From Candidatus Methanoplasma sp. (lineage in GTDB: Archaea > Thermoplasmatota > Thermoplasmata > Methanomassiliicoccales > Methanomethylophilaceae), in NCBI GenBank assembly GCA_031256955.1, contig JAIRPP010000007.1, positions 1 to 32,726 of the forward strand: a stretch of 32,726 bases of DNA, written 5' to 3'. Below the pieces are notes generated by a model. It was given only the letters and a program-made list of their open reading frames with translations. It made no database searches and had not been told where the DNA came from. How positions within the stretch are numbered: the stretch's first letter is position 1; each line of letters begins with the position of its first letter. The position numbers and the translations under genes were made by a program. This document shows, piece after piece, positions 1 through 6,889 of this stretch.

Positions 1-2150
1 CCTTCGGGGGATGGTACGCGGCCGTCGGCGGGGGCGGCGCGGCGTACTCCGGGGCGGACGGGCTCGTCCAGTCCTGGCAGGGCGCCTCCGACGTGACCCT
101 GCACGCGTACTGGGCCGGCTCGCCCGGCCTGGAGTTCACGGACATCGGGGGGACCCTGTCGGTGAAGAAGGGGGCGTTCTCGTCGGGCCCGCTGGTCATA
201 CCCGAGTACGACCACGGGCTCAGGGTCACCGAGATCGGAGACTCGGGGTTCAGTGGTCCCGGCGCAACCTCTCTGAGCATTCCCGAGGGGGTGCTGACCA
301 TCCGCAGCTCGGCGTTCAGCGGCTGCGTGGACCTGAGGGGCGAGCTCTCGCTGCCGCTCAGCCTAACCTACATAGCCAACCAGGCGTTCGACAAATGCGC
401 CGGGCTCACCGGGCCCCTCGTGATCCCGTCCAACGTGACGGGCATAGCATACAACGCGTTCCTGGACTGCACGGGCTTCACGTCTCTGGAACTGTCTTCG
501 AACCTGGCGTCGTTAGGCGGCTCCGCGTTCGCGCGCTGCACGGGCTTCACCGGGGCGCTGGTGATACCTTCGACGCTGACCACCCTGACCAGCAGCGACT
601 TCGCGTACTGCTCGGGCTTCACGTCCCTGATACTGCCGTCCACCCTGATCTATATAAACAACAATGTGTTCCAGGAGTGCACCGGCCTGACAGGCCAGCT
701 GGTCCTGCCATCAAGCCTGGTCTATATCGGCCCCAGCGCGTTCATTAACTGCTCCGGCCTCACGGGAGTGACGCTGCCGTCCGGCTTGACCAAGATCGAC
801 GACAATGCGTTCATTAACTGCACCGGCCTGACAGGCCAGCTGGTCCTGCCGTCCGGCCTGACCTCGCTCGGCGTAGCCGCGTTCCAGAACTGTTACAGGC
901 TGACCGGGACGCTGACCATCCCGACGGGCATAACCAGCATAAGCAGCTACGCGTTCTTCGGATGCTCCAGCCTCACGGGAGTGGTGTTCCACGATGGCGT
1001 GAAAGAGATAGGCAACTGCACGTTCCAGGGCTGCACCGGCCTCACGGGTCAGCTAGTCCTGCCCTCTCGTATGGATACCATAGGTGCATCCGCGTTCTGG
1101 CAATGTTCCGGCCTGACGGGGCATCTGAACGTTCCAGAGGACCTAAAGGTGCTCTACGTCAACACGTTCTCCCAATGCACGGGCCTCACGGGAGTGACGC
1201 TGCCCAGCTCGCTCGAGGGCATCAGGGAGGCCGTGTTTTGGGGCGACACCGGCCTGACCGGGAGCCTGGTCATACCTAGCAAAGTGAAATACATAAACTC
1301 CAACGCGTTCTGGGGCTGCTCGGGCCTAAGCCAGCTGGACCTGCCGTCCGGCCTGACTTACATCGGGTCGATGGCGTTCTATATGTGCACGGGCTTCACC
1401 GGTACGTTGGACTTGCCGTCCACCCTGACGACCATAGAAAGCACTGCGTTCCAGGGTTGCACGGGCTTCACGGGGACTCTGACGATCCCCGCGGGCATAA
1501 AGGTGTTGAATAACAACGTGTTCTCTGGCTGCACGGGCTTCACCGGCCTCGACCTGCCTAGCGGGCTCACGACCATATTCGGCGCATTCACCGGCTGCAC
1601 GGGCTTCACCGGCCAGCTGGTCCTGCCGTCCACCGTGACCGCCGTCGGACAGAATGCGTTCAAGGGCTGCACCGGCTTCACCGGCCAGCTGGTCCTGCCG
1701 TCCGGCCTGACGCACATAGACATGTCCGCGTTCGAGGGGTGCACCGGCTTCACCGGCTCCCTGGACTTCCCGTCCGGCACGGTCGAGGTCTGGGGGGGAG
1801 CGTTCAGGGGATGCACCGGCATCACCAGCGTGACCTTCCCCGACACCCTGAGGAGGATAACCGACGGGGCGTTCCAGGGATGCACGGGCCTGACGGGCTC
1901 GCTCGCCCTGCCCGTCGGCCTGACAAAGATCGGGGGCAAGTCGTTCCAGGACTGCACGGGCCTGACGGACGTCTTCATACCGGACACCGTCACCGAGATG
2001 GGCGCGGACGTGTTCAAGGGCGTCAGCCCTTCGTTCTCGATCCGCTGCGCCGCCTCGAACCCCTCGCAGGACCCGGGCAGCCCCGCCACGGGATGGACTG
2101 CGGGATGGAACGGCGGATGCGCGAACATATCCTGGAACAGGATCTCTTGA
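1..2150 (+). CDS. BspA-like LRR surface protein, 5'-truncated
   Basis: Reading frame 3 is open from the window edge, so the gene starts upstream. The first residues (FGGWY ... VTLHAYW) are the end of a Listeria-Bacteroides (InlB B-type, Flg_new) repeat. After a linker come about 25 leucine-rich repeats of 23-24 residues, LRR_5/BspA type, with the pattern L-x-L-P-S-x-L-T-x-I-x-x-x-A-F-x-x-C-T-G-F/L-T-G. The protein ends in a GW-x(3)-W-x(2)-GC-x(3)-W motif that also closes two other LRR proteins in this window. No C-terminal membrane anchor is visible. Such proteins are usually exported and bind host or microbial surfaces; that role is inferred here. The repeats are near-identical at DNA level in places (around 678-709 and 820-851), so copy number may vary by recombination. 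A strong hairpin follows the stop. Confidence 0.93.
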   Translation, partial: FGGWYAAVGGGGAAYSGADGLVQSWQGASDVTLHAYWAGSPGLEFTDIGGTLSVKKGAFSSGPLVIPEYDHGLRVTEIGDSGFSGPGATSLSIPEGVLTIRSSAFSGCVDLRGELSLPLSLTYIANQAFDKCAGLTGPLVIPSNVTGIAYNAFLDCTGFTSLELSSNLASLGGSAFARCTGFTGALVIPSTLTTLTSSDFAYCSGFTSLILPSTLIYINNNVFQECTGLTGQLVLPSSLVYIGPSAFINCSGLTGVTLPSGLTKIDDNAFINCTGLTGQLVLPSGLTSLGVAAFQNCYRLTGTLTIPTGITSISSYAFFGCSSLTGVVFHDGVKEIGNCTFQGCTGLTGQLVLPSRMDTIGASAFWQCSGLTGHLNVPEDLKVLYVNTFSQCTGLTGVTLPSSLEGIREAVFWGDTGLTGSLVIPSKVKYINSNAFWGCSGLSQLDLPSGLTYIGSMAFYMCTGFTGTLDLPSTLTTIESTAFQGCTGFTGTLTIPAGIKVLNNNVFSGCTGFTGLDLPSGLTTIFGAFTGCTGFTGQLVLPSTVTAVGQNAFKGCTGFTGQLVLPSGLTHIDMSAFEGCTGFTGSLDFPSGTVEVWGGAFRGCTGITSVTFPDTLRRITDGAFQGCTGLTGSLALPVGLTKIGGKSFQDCTGLTDVFIPDTVTEMGADVFKGVSPSFSIRCAASNPSQDPGSPATGWTAGWNGGCANISWNRIS

Positions 2151-2167
2151 CTGCATAAACGATGGGC

Positions 2168-2207
2168 TCCCGGCCGCAATGCGGCCGGGACCCGTCCCTT
2201 TTTCTTT
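2168..2207 (+). terminator. Hairpin plus T-rich tract after BspA-like gene
   Basis: A perfect 10-bp stem (TCCCGGCCGC at 2168-2177, GCGGCCGGGA at 2181-2190) with a 3-nt loop is followed within 10 nt by a T-rich stretch (2199-2209). This is terminator-like and sits 18 nt after the BspA-like stop codon. Confidence 0.75.
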
Positions 2208-2380
2208 TTATTCCGCTCAGCCGGCATCCTCGGCTTTTCATTCCGCACCCTCCGCCATTCCCTCTCGCTCTTCTCTCTCGATCATTCCGCATCCCCCCTT
2301 GCTTACCGTCGCCCATCTCCCGCTCTCCATTCCCCCTTCCGTCTCCGCGCCCCTCCCGCGACTCCCCCCCCCGCCCGCAT
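2191..2380 (+). other. Polypyrimidine-rich spacer
   Basis: By direct count 153 of these 190 bases are C or T on the plus strand. No gene is supported: an open frame runs through it into the hydrolase gene, but its translation is low-complexity Pro/Ser/Arg and it lies upstream of that gene's promoter. Confidence 0.6.
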
Positions 2381-2385
2381 GTCTA

Positions 2386-2395
2386 AAGTATATAA
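2386..2395 (+). promoter_or_regulatory. Box A (TATA) for the hydrolase operon
   Basis: AAGTATATAA lies about 26 nt before the ATG at 2416, the spacing expected for a leaderless archaeal transcript. It rules out the longer open frame beginning at 2179. Confidence 0.7.
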
Positions 2396-2415
2396 TCCCG
2401 AGGCCATTAGAGATC

Positions 2416-2988
2416 ATGATAAAGCTAGACGTCCTGGTCATAGGCGACTTCAGCCTGGACGCGGATGGGGGCGTGACCGGTGCGTACTCCACGTCCACCC
2501 TCGTCCGGACGGGCGACATGAACATAGTCGTGGACGCCAGCGCCCCATCCATGGTCCCCGCGATCGCCAAGTCGTTCAAGCAGATCGGGATCTACCCCGA
2601 CGAGGTCGACGCGGTGATCCTGACGCACGCCCACGCCGACCATATCGGGAACCTCTCCCTCTACCCGAACGCGGAGGTTTACGTCCACGAGGCGGAGGAG
2701 GCCGATTCCCTCAAGGCCAAGAGGATATGCGGGGACATGAAGATGTGCGAGGGCGTGAGGATAGTCCGCACCCCCGGCCACACCATGGGGTCCGTCAGCG
2801 TGTTCGTGGAGTCCGACAAGAGGTACGCCATAGCGGGGGACGCGGTCCCCCGGAGGCGCAACTTCGACGACATGATCCCCCCTTCCATATGTTGCGACAG
2901 GGCCGCCGCGCTGAAAAGTATAAAAGAGATCTCGCGGTACGCGGACGTGATCGTTCCCGGGCATGACCCCCCGTTCGCGACCAGGTGA
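2416..2988 (+). CDS. Metallo-beta-lactamase fold hydrolase
   Basis: A 190-residue single-domain MBL-fold protein. The metal-binding signature is complete: H71-x-H73-x-D75-H76 (THAHADHIGN), H122 in PGHT, D142 in AGD and H183 in PGHD. This predicts a dinuclear zinc or iron centre and hydrolysis of an ester, thioester or phosphodiester bond; the substrate cannot be told from sequence. It is short and lacks the extra domains of glyoxalase II, RNase J/CPSF or flavodiiron proteins. The start at 2416 is fixed by a box A 26 nt upstream. It is probably cytosolic. The next gene begins 4 nt after its stop, with the ribosome-binding sequence AGGTGAT overlapping the stop, so the two are cotranscribed. Confidence 0.9.
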   Translation: MIKLDVLVIGDFSLDADGGVTGAYSTSTLVRTGDMNIVVDASAPSMVPAIAKSFKQIGIYPDEVDAVILTHAHADHIGNLSLYPNAEVYVHEAEEADSLKAKRICGDMKMCEGVRIVRTPGHTMGSVSVFVESDKRYAIAGDAVPRRRNFDDMIPPSICCDRAAALKSIKEISRYADVIVPGHDPPFATR

Positions 2989-2992
2989 TCCG

Positions 2993-3640
2993 ATGAACAA
3001 GATAGATCCAGGCTCATTGATTTTCGTAGAGTGCCCGGAGTGCGGGGAGGCGACCGAGCACGAGATACTCAGGGGCAACCTGGGGAAGGGGAACGTCACG
3101 GGCACGTTCAAGTGCCTCGACTGCGGGCGCGTGTTCTCGGGCACCGTCAGGATCCCGGAGGAGCTGACGGTGGCCGTGGTGTTCAGCGACGGCGACGTCA
3201 GCGAGGAGACCGTCACCACGCTGGAGAGCAACGAGGTGGTGGAGGTCGGGGACGAGTTCGTCCTCGACGACGGCAGGAAGGTCATGGTGACCCTGATAGA
3301 CTCCCAGAGCGGGGCGAGGTCCAAGAGCGTCCAGGCCGACAAGATAAAGAAGCTGTGGGTGAAGCAGTTCGGGATCCTCTCGGTGAAGGTGTCCGTCAAC
3401 GACGGGAAGGCGACCTACCCGCTCCGCGTGGAGGCCGAGCCCGACGACGAGTTCTCGGTCGGGATGACCCTGAGCTTCGACGAGATCGACGCGCTCGTCC
3501 ACGCCATAAAGACCAGGGACAAGATCCTGAAGAGGGGATCCGCCCCCGCCAGGGACATAGTGCGCGTCTACGGCAAGGCCAGGGCCAAGAGGTACGCCGT
3601 CCTGGACGACGAAGAGGATCAGCCGCTGTTCGACGAGTGA
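2993..3640 (+). CDS. HVO_0476-family zinc-finger protein
   Basis: A 215-residue protein with an N-terminal zinc ribbon, C14-x2-C17 and C41-x2-C44, followed by an acidic beta-rich body and a basic C-terminal part. This layout matches the archaeal HVO_0476 zinc-finger family, whose biochemical role is unknown to me; a nucleic-acid or translation-related function is plausible but not shown by the sequence. The ATG at 2993 follows AGGTGAT; a longer version from 2963 would overlap the upstream gene and is less likely. It is the second gene of a two-gene operon. Its last 22 bases overlap the 3' end of the convergent HAD gene. Confidence 0.85.
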   Translation: MNKIDPGSLIFVECPECGEATEHEILRGNLGKGNVTGTFKCLDCGRVFSGTVRIPEELTVAVVFSDGDVSEETVTTLESNEVVEVGDEFVLDDGRKVMVTLIDSQSGARSKSVQADKIKKLWVKQFGILSVKVSVNDGKATYPLRVEAEPDDEFSVGMTLSFDEIDALVHAIKTRDKILKRGSAPARDIVRVYGKARAKRYAVLDDEEDQPLFDE

Positions 3641-4317
3641 CCCTCTCCGTCCAGGATCAGGTCCAGGATGTCGGAGAGGTTGCCCGATCTAATGGAATGC
3701 ATGGCGCGAGATTCGGTGATCTCGTCCGCGTTGAACGCTATGGACAGCCCGGAGGCCTCGAACATGCCTATGTCGGTGAACGAGTCCCCCACGGACGCGG
3801 TCCCGTCCCTGTCGGTCCCGAACCTCTCCATGTATCTCCTCGCCCACGCCGCCTTGCTCATGCTCGGATCCTCCCCGCGGAGGTCCACGTTCATTATCCC
3901 CTCGGGGGCGAGGGTCCCGTCGGGCCCGTCGACCACTCCGTCGGCCACGTAGGCGTCGAAGCCGAACTCGCGCGCCAGCATCTCGGCCGCTATGCCAACC
4001 CCTCCGCTTATGATCGCGCACGCGATCCCGTTGTCCCTCAGGCACGAGACGGTCTCCTGGATCCCGCCGATCAGGGGCATGTCCCGGAACATCTTCGCCA
4101 GGTCCCTCGCGGAGATCCCCGGCATCGCCTCCTTCCAGGACGCTATGTCCCTGCGCATGAACTCCCGCTCGCCTATCTCGCCGTTGACGAACGCCCGGTA
4201 CGTGGCCTCGTTGTCCACCCCGAGGCAGTCGTGTATCCATCTCCACGAGCTCCTCACGCGCCTCTTGTCCGTGAGGGTCCCGTCCATGTCGAAGCAGACG
4301 AGGCCGCACTCCTTCAT
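3619..4317 (-). CDS. HAD-superfamily phosphatase, SerB-like
   Basis: A 232-residue HAD hydrolase. Motif I is D10-x-D12-G-T (CFDMDGTLTD), motif II is S104-G-G, motif III is K155, and motif IV is GDSFTD (D178, D182). The insertion between motifs I and II is the helical C1-type cap of phosphoserine phosphatase-like enzymes. Phosphoserine phosphatase (last step of serine synthesis) is a reasonable guess, but related phosphatases share these motifs, so no symbol is given. An open frame extends upstream to 4437, but the ATG at 4317 directly precedes the conserved start and lies about 26 nt downstream of a TTTTAA box at 4340-4345. The 3' end overlaps the convergent zinc-protein gene by 22 nt. Confidence 0.88.
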   Translation of the reverse strand: MKECGLVCFDMDGTLTDKRRVRSSWRWIHDCLGVDNEATYRAFVNGEIGEREFMRRDIASWKEAMPGISARDLAKMFRDMPLIGGIQETVSCLRDNGIACAIISGGVGIAAEMLAREFGFDAYVADGVVDGPDGTLAPEGIMNVDLRGEDPSMSKAAWARRYMERFGTDRDGTASVGDSFTDIGMFEASGLSIAFNADEITESRAMHSIRSGNLSDILDLILDGEGHSSNSG

Positions 4318-4396
4318 GGGGGTCAGATGGGCGCATCGGTTAAAACCGTGATGCCTCCCCCGCTCGGGGGCGGGATCCCGTCCGGGCCTAGGAAGG

Positions 4397-4405
4397 CATA
4401 TAAAT
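4397..4405 (+). promoter_or_regulatory. Box A of the small LRR gene
   Basis: CATATAAAT, about 38 nt upstream of the TTG start at 4440. This predicts a transcript start near 4430 and a very short leader that includes the Shine-Dalgarno sequence. Confidence 0.6.
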
Positions 4406-4417
4406 CCGCAGGCGGAT
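4404..4417. promoter_or_regulatory. Palindrome overlapping box A (operator candidate)
   Basis: ATCCGC-AG-GCGGAT is a perfect 6-2-6 palindrome. It begins inside box A and lies between it and the predicted transcript start, where a bound repressor would block initiation. Its regulator is unknown. Confidence 0.45.
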
Positions 4418-4425
4418 CCTGGCGC

Positions 4426-4432
4426 AGGGGGA
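4426..4432 (+). promoter_or_regulatory. Ribosome-binding site before a TTG start
   Basis: AGGGGGA with 7 nt to TTG at 4440. There is no ATG or GTG in the frame between the upstream stop at 4401 and this point, so the site decides the start. Confidence 0.55.
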
Positions 4433-4439
4433 AACATTC

Positions 4440-5162
4440 TTGGGAATCGATTCTACGGCGGTCCCGCCGTCTCCGCACGGCGAGGCGCCGGCCGGGGCGG
4501 GCGGGACGGGGCAGACGCGGCGGGGGCGCGGGCCGCGCCCCGCGGGCGCGGGGCCGGCGGGCCTGTTGTACGACGATCTCGGCGGAGGGGCCTGCTCGGT
4601 GCGCTCGGCGCCGTCGCTGAGGGGGGACGTGGAGGTGCCGGGGACGCACGGGAGGCGCAGGGTGGTGGCTGTGTCGGAGAGCGGGTTCAGGAACCGCGCG
4701 GCCACAGGCGTGTCGCTCCCGGAGGGCGTCGCCCGCATAGGCGCGAGGGCGTTCGAGGGCTGCAGGCTCCTGGCGAGAGCGTCCCTGCCCGGGAGCCTGT
4801 TCCAGATAAGGGAGGCGACGTTCGACGGCTGCGCCCGCCTGGAGGGCATAGCGGTGCCAGAGGGGGTGTCCAGGATAGGCGCGGCGGCGTTCCGCGGGTG
4901 CAGGGCGCTGGAGAGCGCGTCGCTCCCGGAGAGCCTGTCGTCGATAGGGTACAGGGCGTTCGACGGCTGCGCCCGCCTGGAGAGCGTGTTCGTGCCGATC
5001 GGGGTGTCCAGGATCGACGCGTGCGCCTTCATGGGGTGCCCGTCGCTCCGCATAGTGGCCGCGGCCCCGGACCCCTCCGCGCACCCGTCCAGCCCCGCGG
5101 CGGGATGGGACCCGGAATGGAGCTTCGGGTGCGGCGGGGTCGAATGGGGCGCGGACTCTTGA
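4440..5162 (+). CDS. Small BspA-like LRR protein
   Basis: A 240-residue protein starting at TTG. Residues 1-45 are rich in Gly, Pro, Arg and Ala and contain no signal peptide. Next comes a segment resembling the domain that precedes LRRs in BspA-like proteins (V-x-V-P-G-T-H-G-R-R-R-V-V-A-V). Then follow about five LRR_5 repeats (LPEGVARIGARAFEGC and similar). The end, GWDPEW-x4-GC-x4-WG, matches the C-terminal motif of the large adhesins in this window. Lacking a visible export signal, it may be cytosolic, leaderlessly exported, or a shortened relative whose N-terminus was lost. Its promoter carries a palindrome over box A. A GC-rich hairpin separates it from the convergent ATPase gene. Confidence 0.8.
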   Translation: MGIDSTAVPPSPHGEAPAGAGGTGQTRRGRGPRPAGAGPAGLLYDDLGGGACSVRSAPSLRGDVEVPGTHGRRRVVAVSESGFRNRAATGVSLPEGVARIGARAFEGCRLLARASLPGSLFQIREATFDGCARLEGIAVPEGVSRIGAAAFRGCRALESASLPESLSSIGYRAFDGCARLESVFVPIGVSRIDACAFMGCPSLRIVAAAPDPSAHPSSPAAGWDPEWSFGCGGVEWGADS

Positions 5163-5166
5163 TCGA

Positions 5167-5189
5167 GGGGGCGGGCTCCGCCCGCCCCC
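5167..5189. terminator. GC-rich hairpin between convergent genes
   Basis: Perfect 10-bp stem GGGGGCGGGC / GCCCGCCCCC with a TCC loop, in the 42-nt gap between the LRR stop (5162) and the ATPase stop (5205). No T-run follows on either strand, so termination is inferred from position and stability only. Confidence 0.5.
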
Positions 5190-5204
5190 GTGCGCTCTTC
5201 GGGG

Positions 5205-6572
5205 TCACTCGCGGTACATGTCGTCCAGGGATACCAGCCTGACCTCTTCCGACTCCTCCAGCCCGGGCGCGAACCCGGACTTGGAGAACAGCCAGTACCT
5301 CCATCTAATCTTCGGGCTCATCGCCCTGGCGTACCTTTTCAGCAGCTCGAGCTCGCCCCTGCCCACGGGCTCGCCCGTGTATTTGCAGGATCCGGCTATC
5401 GCCTCCCTGCCGTCGACGCCGATGGCGACGACATCGATCTGAATCTGTTTCTTGGTTTCCGGGTCTCCCCCCCACCACTGCCCGACCCGCCCGATCCCGA
5501 AGCCCGCATCGGCGTGCCTCTCGACGTATTGTCTGCACATGTCTTCGAAGGCCTCCCCCATGAATCCCGGGATATTGGGTTCTATGAAGCGGGCGAACGC
5601 CGCTTCGCGGTCCCTCTGTATCTCGCTCATGTTCCTGGGGACGAACCTGTGCCAGAACCTGAACGCGGCGTCCGATAGGAGGTATATCGCCCTCTTCTCG
5701 TCGTTCACGGGGGCCTCCCTCTTCGCTATCCCCAGCGACGCGAGGTTCCCCAGGTACCACAGACAGGTTCCCGACGACAGCCCCGTCGCGTTGCATATGT
5801 CGGACAGCTTCGTCTTGCCCTCGGCTATCGCCCCTATTATCGAATTGTACGTGTGCGGCTCCCTCAGCTCCTGCTTCAGGAGGCTGGACGGCTCCTCGAA
5901 CATGAAGCACATGGGATTCAGGAACCTGTTGGATATGTTCCATCCCGGGCTTTTCCCGGGATCCATCTGCTCAAGATACGCGGGGATCCCCCCGGTTATG
6001 CCGTGCATCATCGCCTTCTCCTCGCTGGAGTATCCCGGGAACCATCTCGCGGATTCCCTGTATCCCAGCGGGAGGACCTTGATCTGCGCCGTCCTCCTGC
6101 CGTAGAGGGGGCTCTCGTATCCCAGGACCTGGTTCTCCATGAAGCTCATCGAGGACCCGCACAGGATCAGGAACAGCTTGGTCTCCTTCATGGAGCGGTC
6201 TATCTCCCTCTGCAGGATGGACGACACGGAGCCGTAGCTCTTCGCGAGGAAGGGGTACTCGTCGATGACCAGGACCGCCCGCTCCGACCTCGCCCTCTCC
6301 GCCATCGCGCCGAACGCGTCCTCGAAGCTCTCGAACGCGGCGCCCGAGGCGGGCCCCGAATCCGACAGGATCGCCCTGGACAGGCCGCGCAGGTTGGCGG
6401 CGCGGTCCGACTCGATGGCGGTGAAGAACGCCGTCGGCTTCCCGCGGCAGAACTCCTTTATCAGCTCAGTCTTCCCGACGCGCCTCCTGCCGTAGATCAC
6501 GGCGAGCTCGAACCTGTCGCTGGAGTACATCTCCTCCAGATGCTTCAGCTCCCTCTCCCTTCCTACGAACAT
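5205..6572 (-). CDS. Archaeal ATPase with C-terminal DUF234 domain
   Basis: A 455-residue protein. The P-loop domain (1-200) has Walker A GRRRVGKT (28-35) and Walker B VLVIDEY (100-106), typical of the archaeal ATPase family (PF01637). A winged-helix-like segment lies near 240-290. The C-terminal DUF234 region belongs to the PD-(D/E)XK nuclease-like superfamily: E340, D380 (QIDVVA) and K397 (GSCKY) are present, but the usual Glu of the E-x-K pair is Ser395, so nuclease activity is doubtful. The family is abundant in archaea and poorly characterised; roles in mobile-element or defence biology are suspected. The start ATG fits a box A at 6601-6610. It is divergent from an orphan cytosine methyltransferase, and its promoter carries two tandem palindromes. 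Confidence 0.88.
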   Translation of the reverse strand: MFVGRERELKHLEEMYSSDRFELAVIYGRRRVGKTELIKEFCRGKPTAFFTAIESDRAANLRGLSRAILSDSGPASGAAFESFEDAFGAMAERARSERAVLVIDEYPFLAKSYGSVSSILQREIDRSMKETKLFLILCGSSMSFMENQVLGYESPLYGRRTAQIKVLPLGYRESARWFPGYSSEEKAMMHGITGGIPAYLEQMDPGKSPGWNISNRFLNPMCFMFEEPSSLLKQELREPHTYNSIIGAIAEGKTKLSDICNATGLSSGTCLWYLGNLASLGIAKREAPVNDEKRAIYLLSDAAFRFWHRFVPRNMSEIQRDREAAFARFIEPNIPGFMGEAFEDMCRQYVERHADAGFGIGRVGQWWGGDPETKKQIQIDVVAIGVDGREAIAGSCKYTGEPVGRGELELLKRYARAMSPKIRWRYWLFSKSGFAPGLEESEEVRLVSLDDMYRE

Positions 6573-6600
6573 GGGCCTCGCGGGAACATGCGCATAGCGT

Positions 6601-6610
6601 CTATTTTAAT
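6601..6610 (-). promoter_or_regulatory. Box A of the DUF234 ATPase gene
   Basis: On the minus strand this reads ATTAAAATAG, centred about 33 nt upstream of the ATG at 6572, so the 5' leader should be very short. Confidence 0.55.
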
Positions 6611-6612
6611 TT

Positions 6613-6643
6613 AGTTAGTCACGACTAACTTAGTCGCGACCAA
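6613..6643. promoter_or_regulatory. Tandem palindromic operator candidate
   Basis: AGTTAGTC-AC-GACTAACT (6613-6630) is a perfect 8-2-8 palindrome. It is followed at a 15-bp register by a second, slightly degenerate copy: TTAGTCACGACTAA at 6615-6628 and TTAGTCGCGACCAA at 6630-6643. Both sit just upstream of the ATPase box A, in the position of a BRE or activator/repressor site. The regulator is unknown. Confidence 0.6.
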
Positions 6644-6889
6644 CATATTGATCGGCGCGGCCGCCGCGACCTGTTTCGGGCCCTGCTCCTCCCGCTCAAG
6701 CCTATATGCGCGCCTGTTCTCTCTTATCGGGGTCCTTTCGAGACATATTCAAACATTTCCCGCAAGGATCCCCCCATTCCCGATTTTTCAGAGGCGGACG
6801 CCCTCGAAGCCTTCGGCTTCTCGCCAGGCAACGTTTATCCCCTCGGAGCGGTATGCCCGCGGAGGGAAAAACGGCGCAGAGATGAATCG

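Larger units (their letters stand above)
6573..6889. other. Intergenic region, ATPase / methyltransferase
   Basis: This 317-nt divergent spacer holds the ATPase box A and tandem palindromes at its left end and a 6-bp hairpin (GAAGCC-TTC-GGCTTC, 6806-6820). A possible box A (CGTTTAT, near 6832-6838) lies upstream of the methyltransferase. I see no gene in it. Confidence 0.5.

Noticed and set aside
2179-2415. N-terminal extension of the metallo-beta-lactamase protein
   Set aside because: Low-complexity Pro/Ser/Arg translation of the polypyrimidine tract; the box A at 2386 lies downstream of that start.
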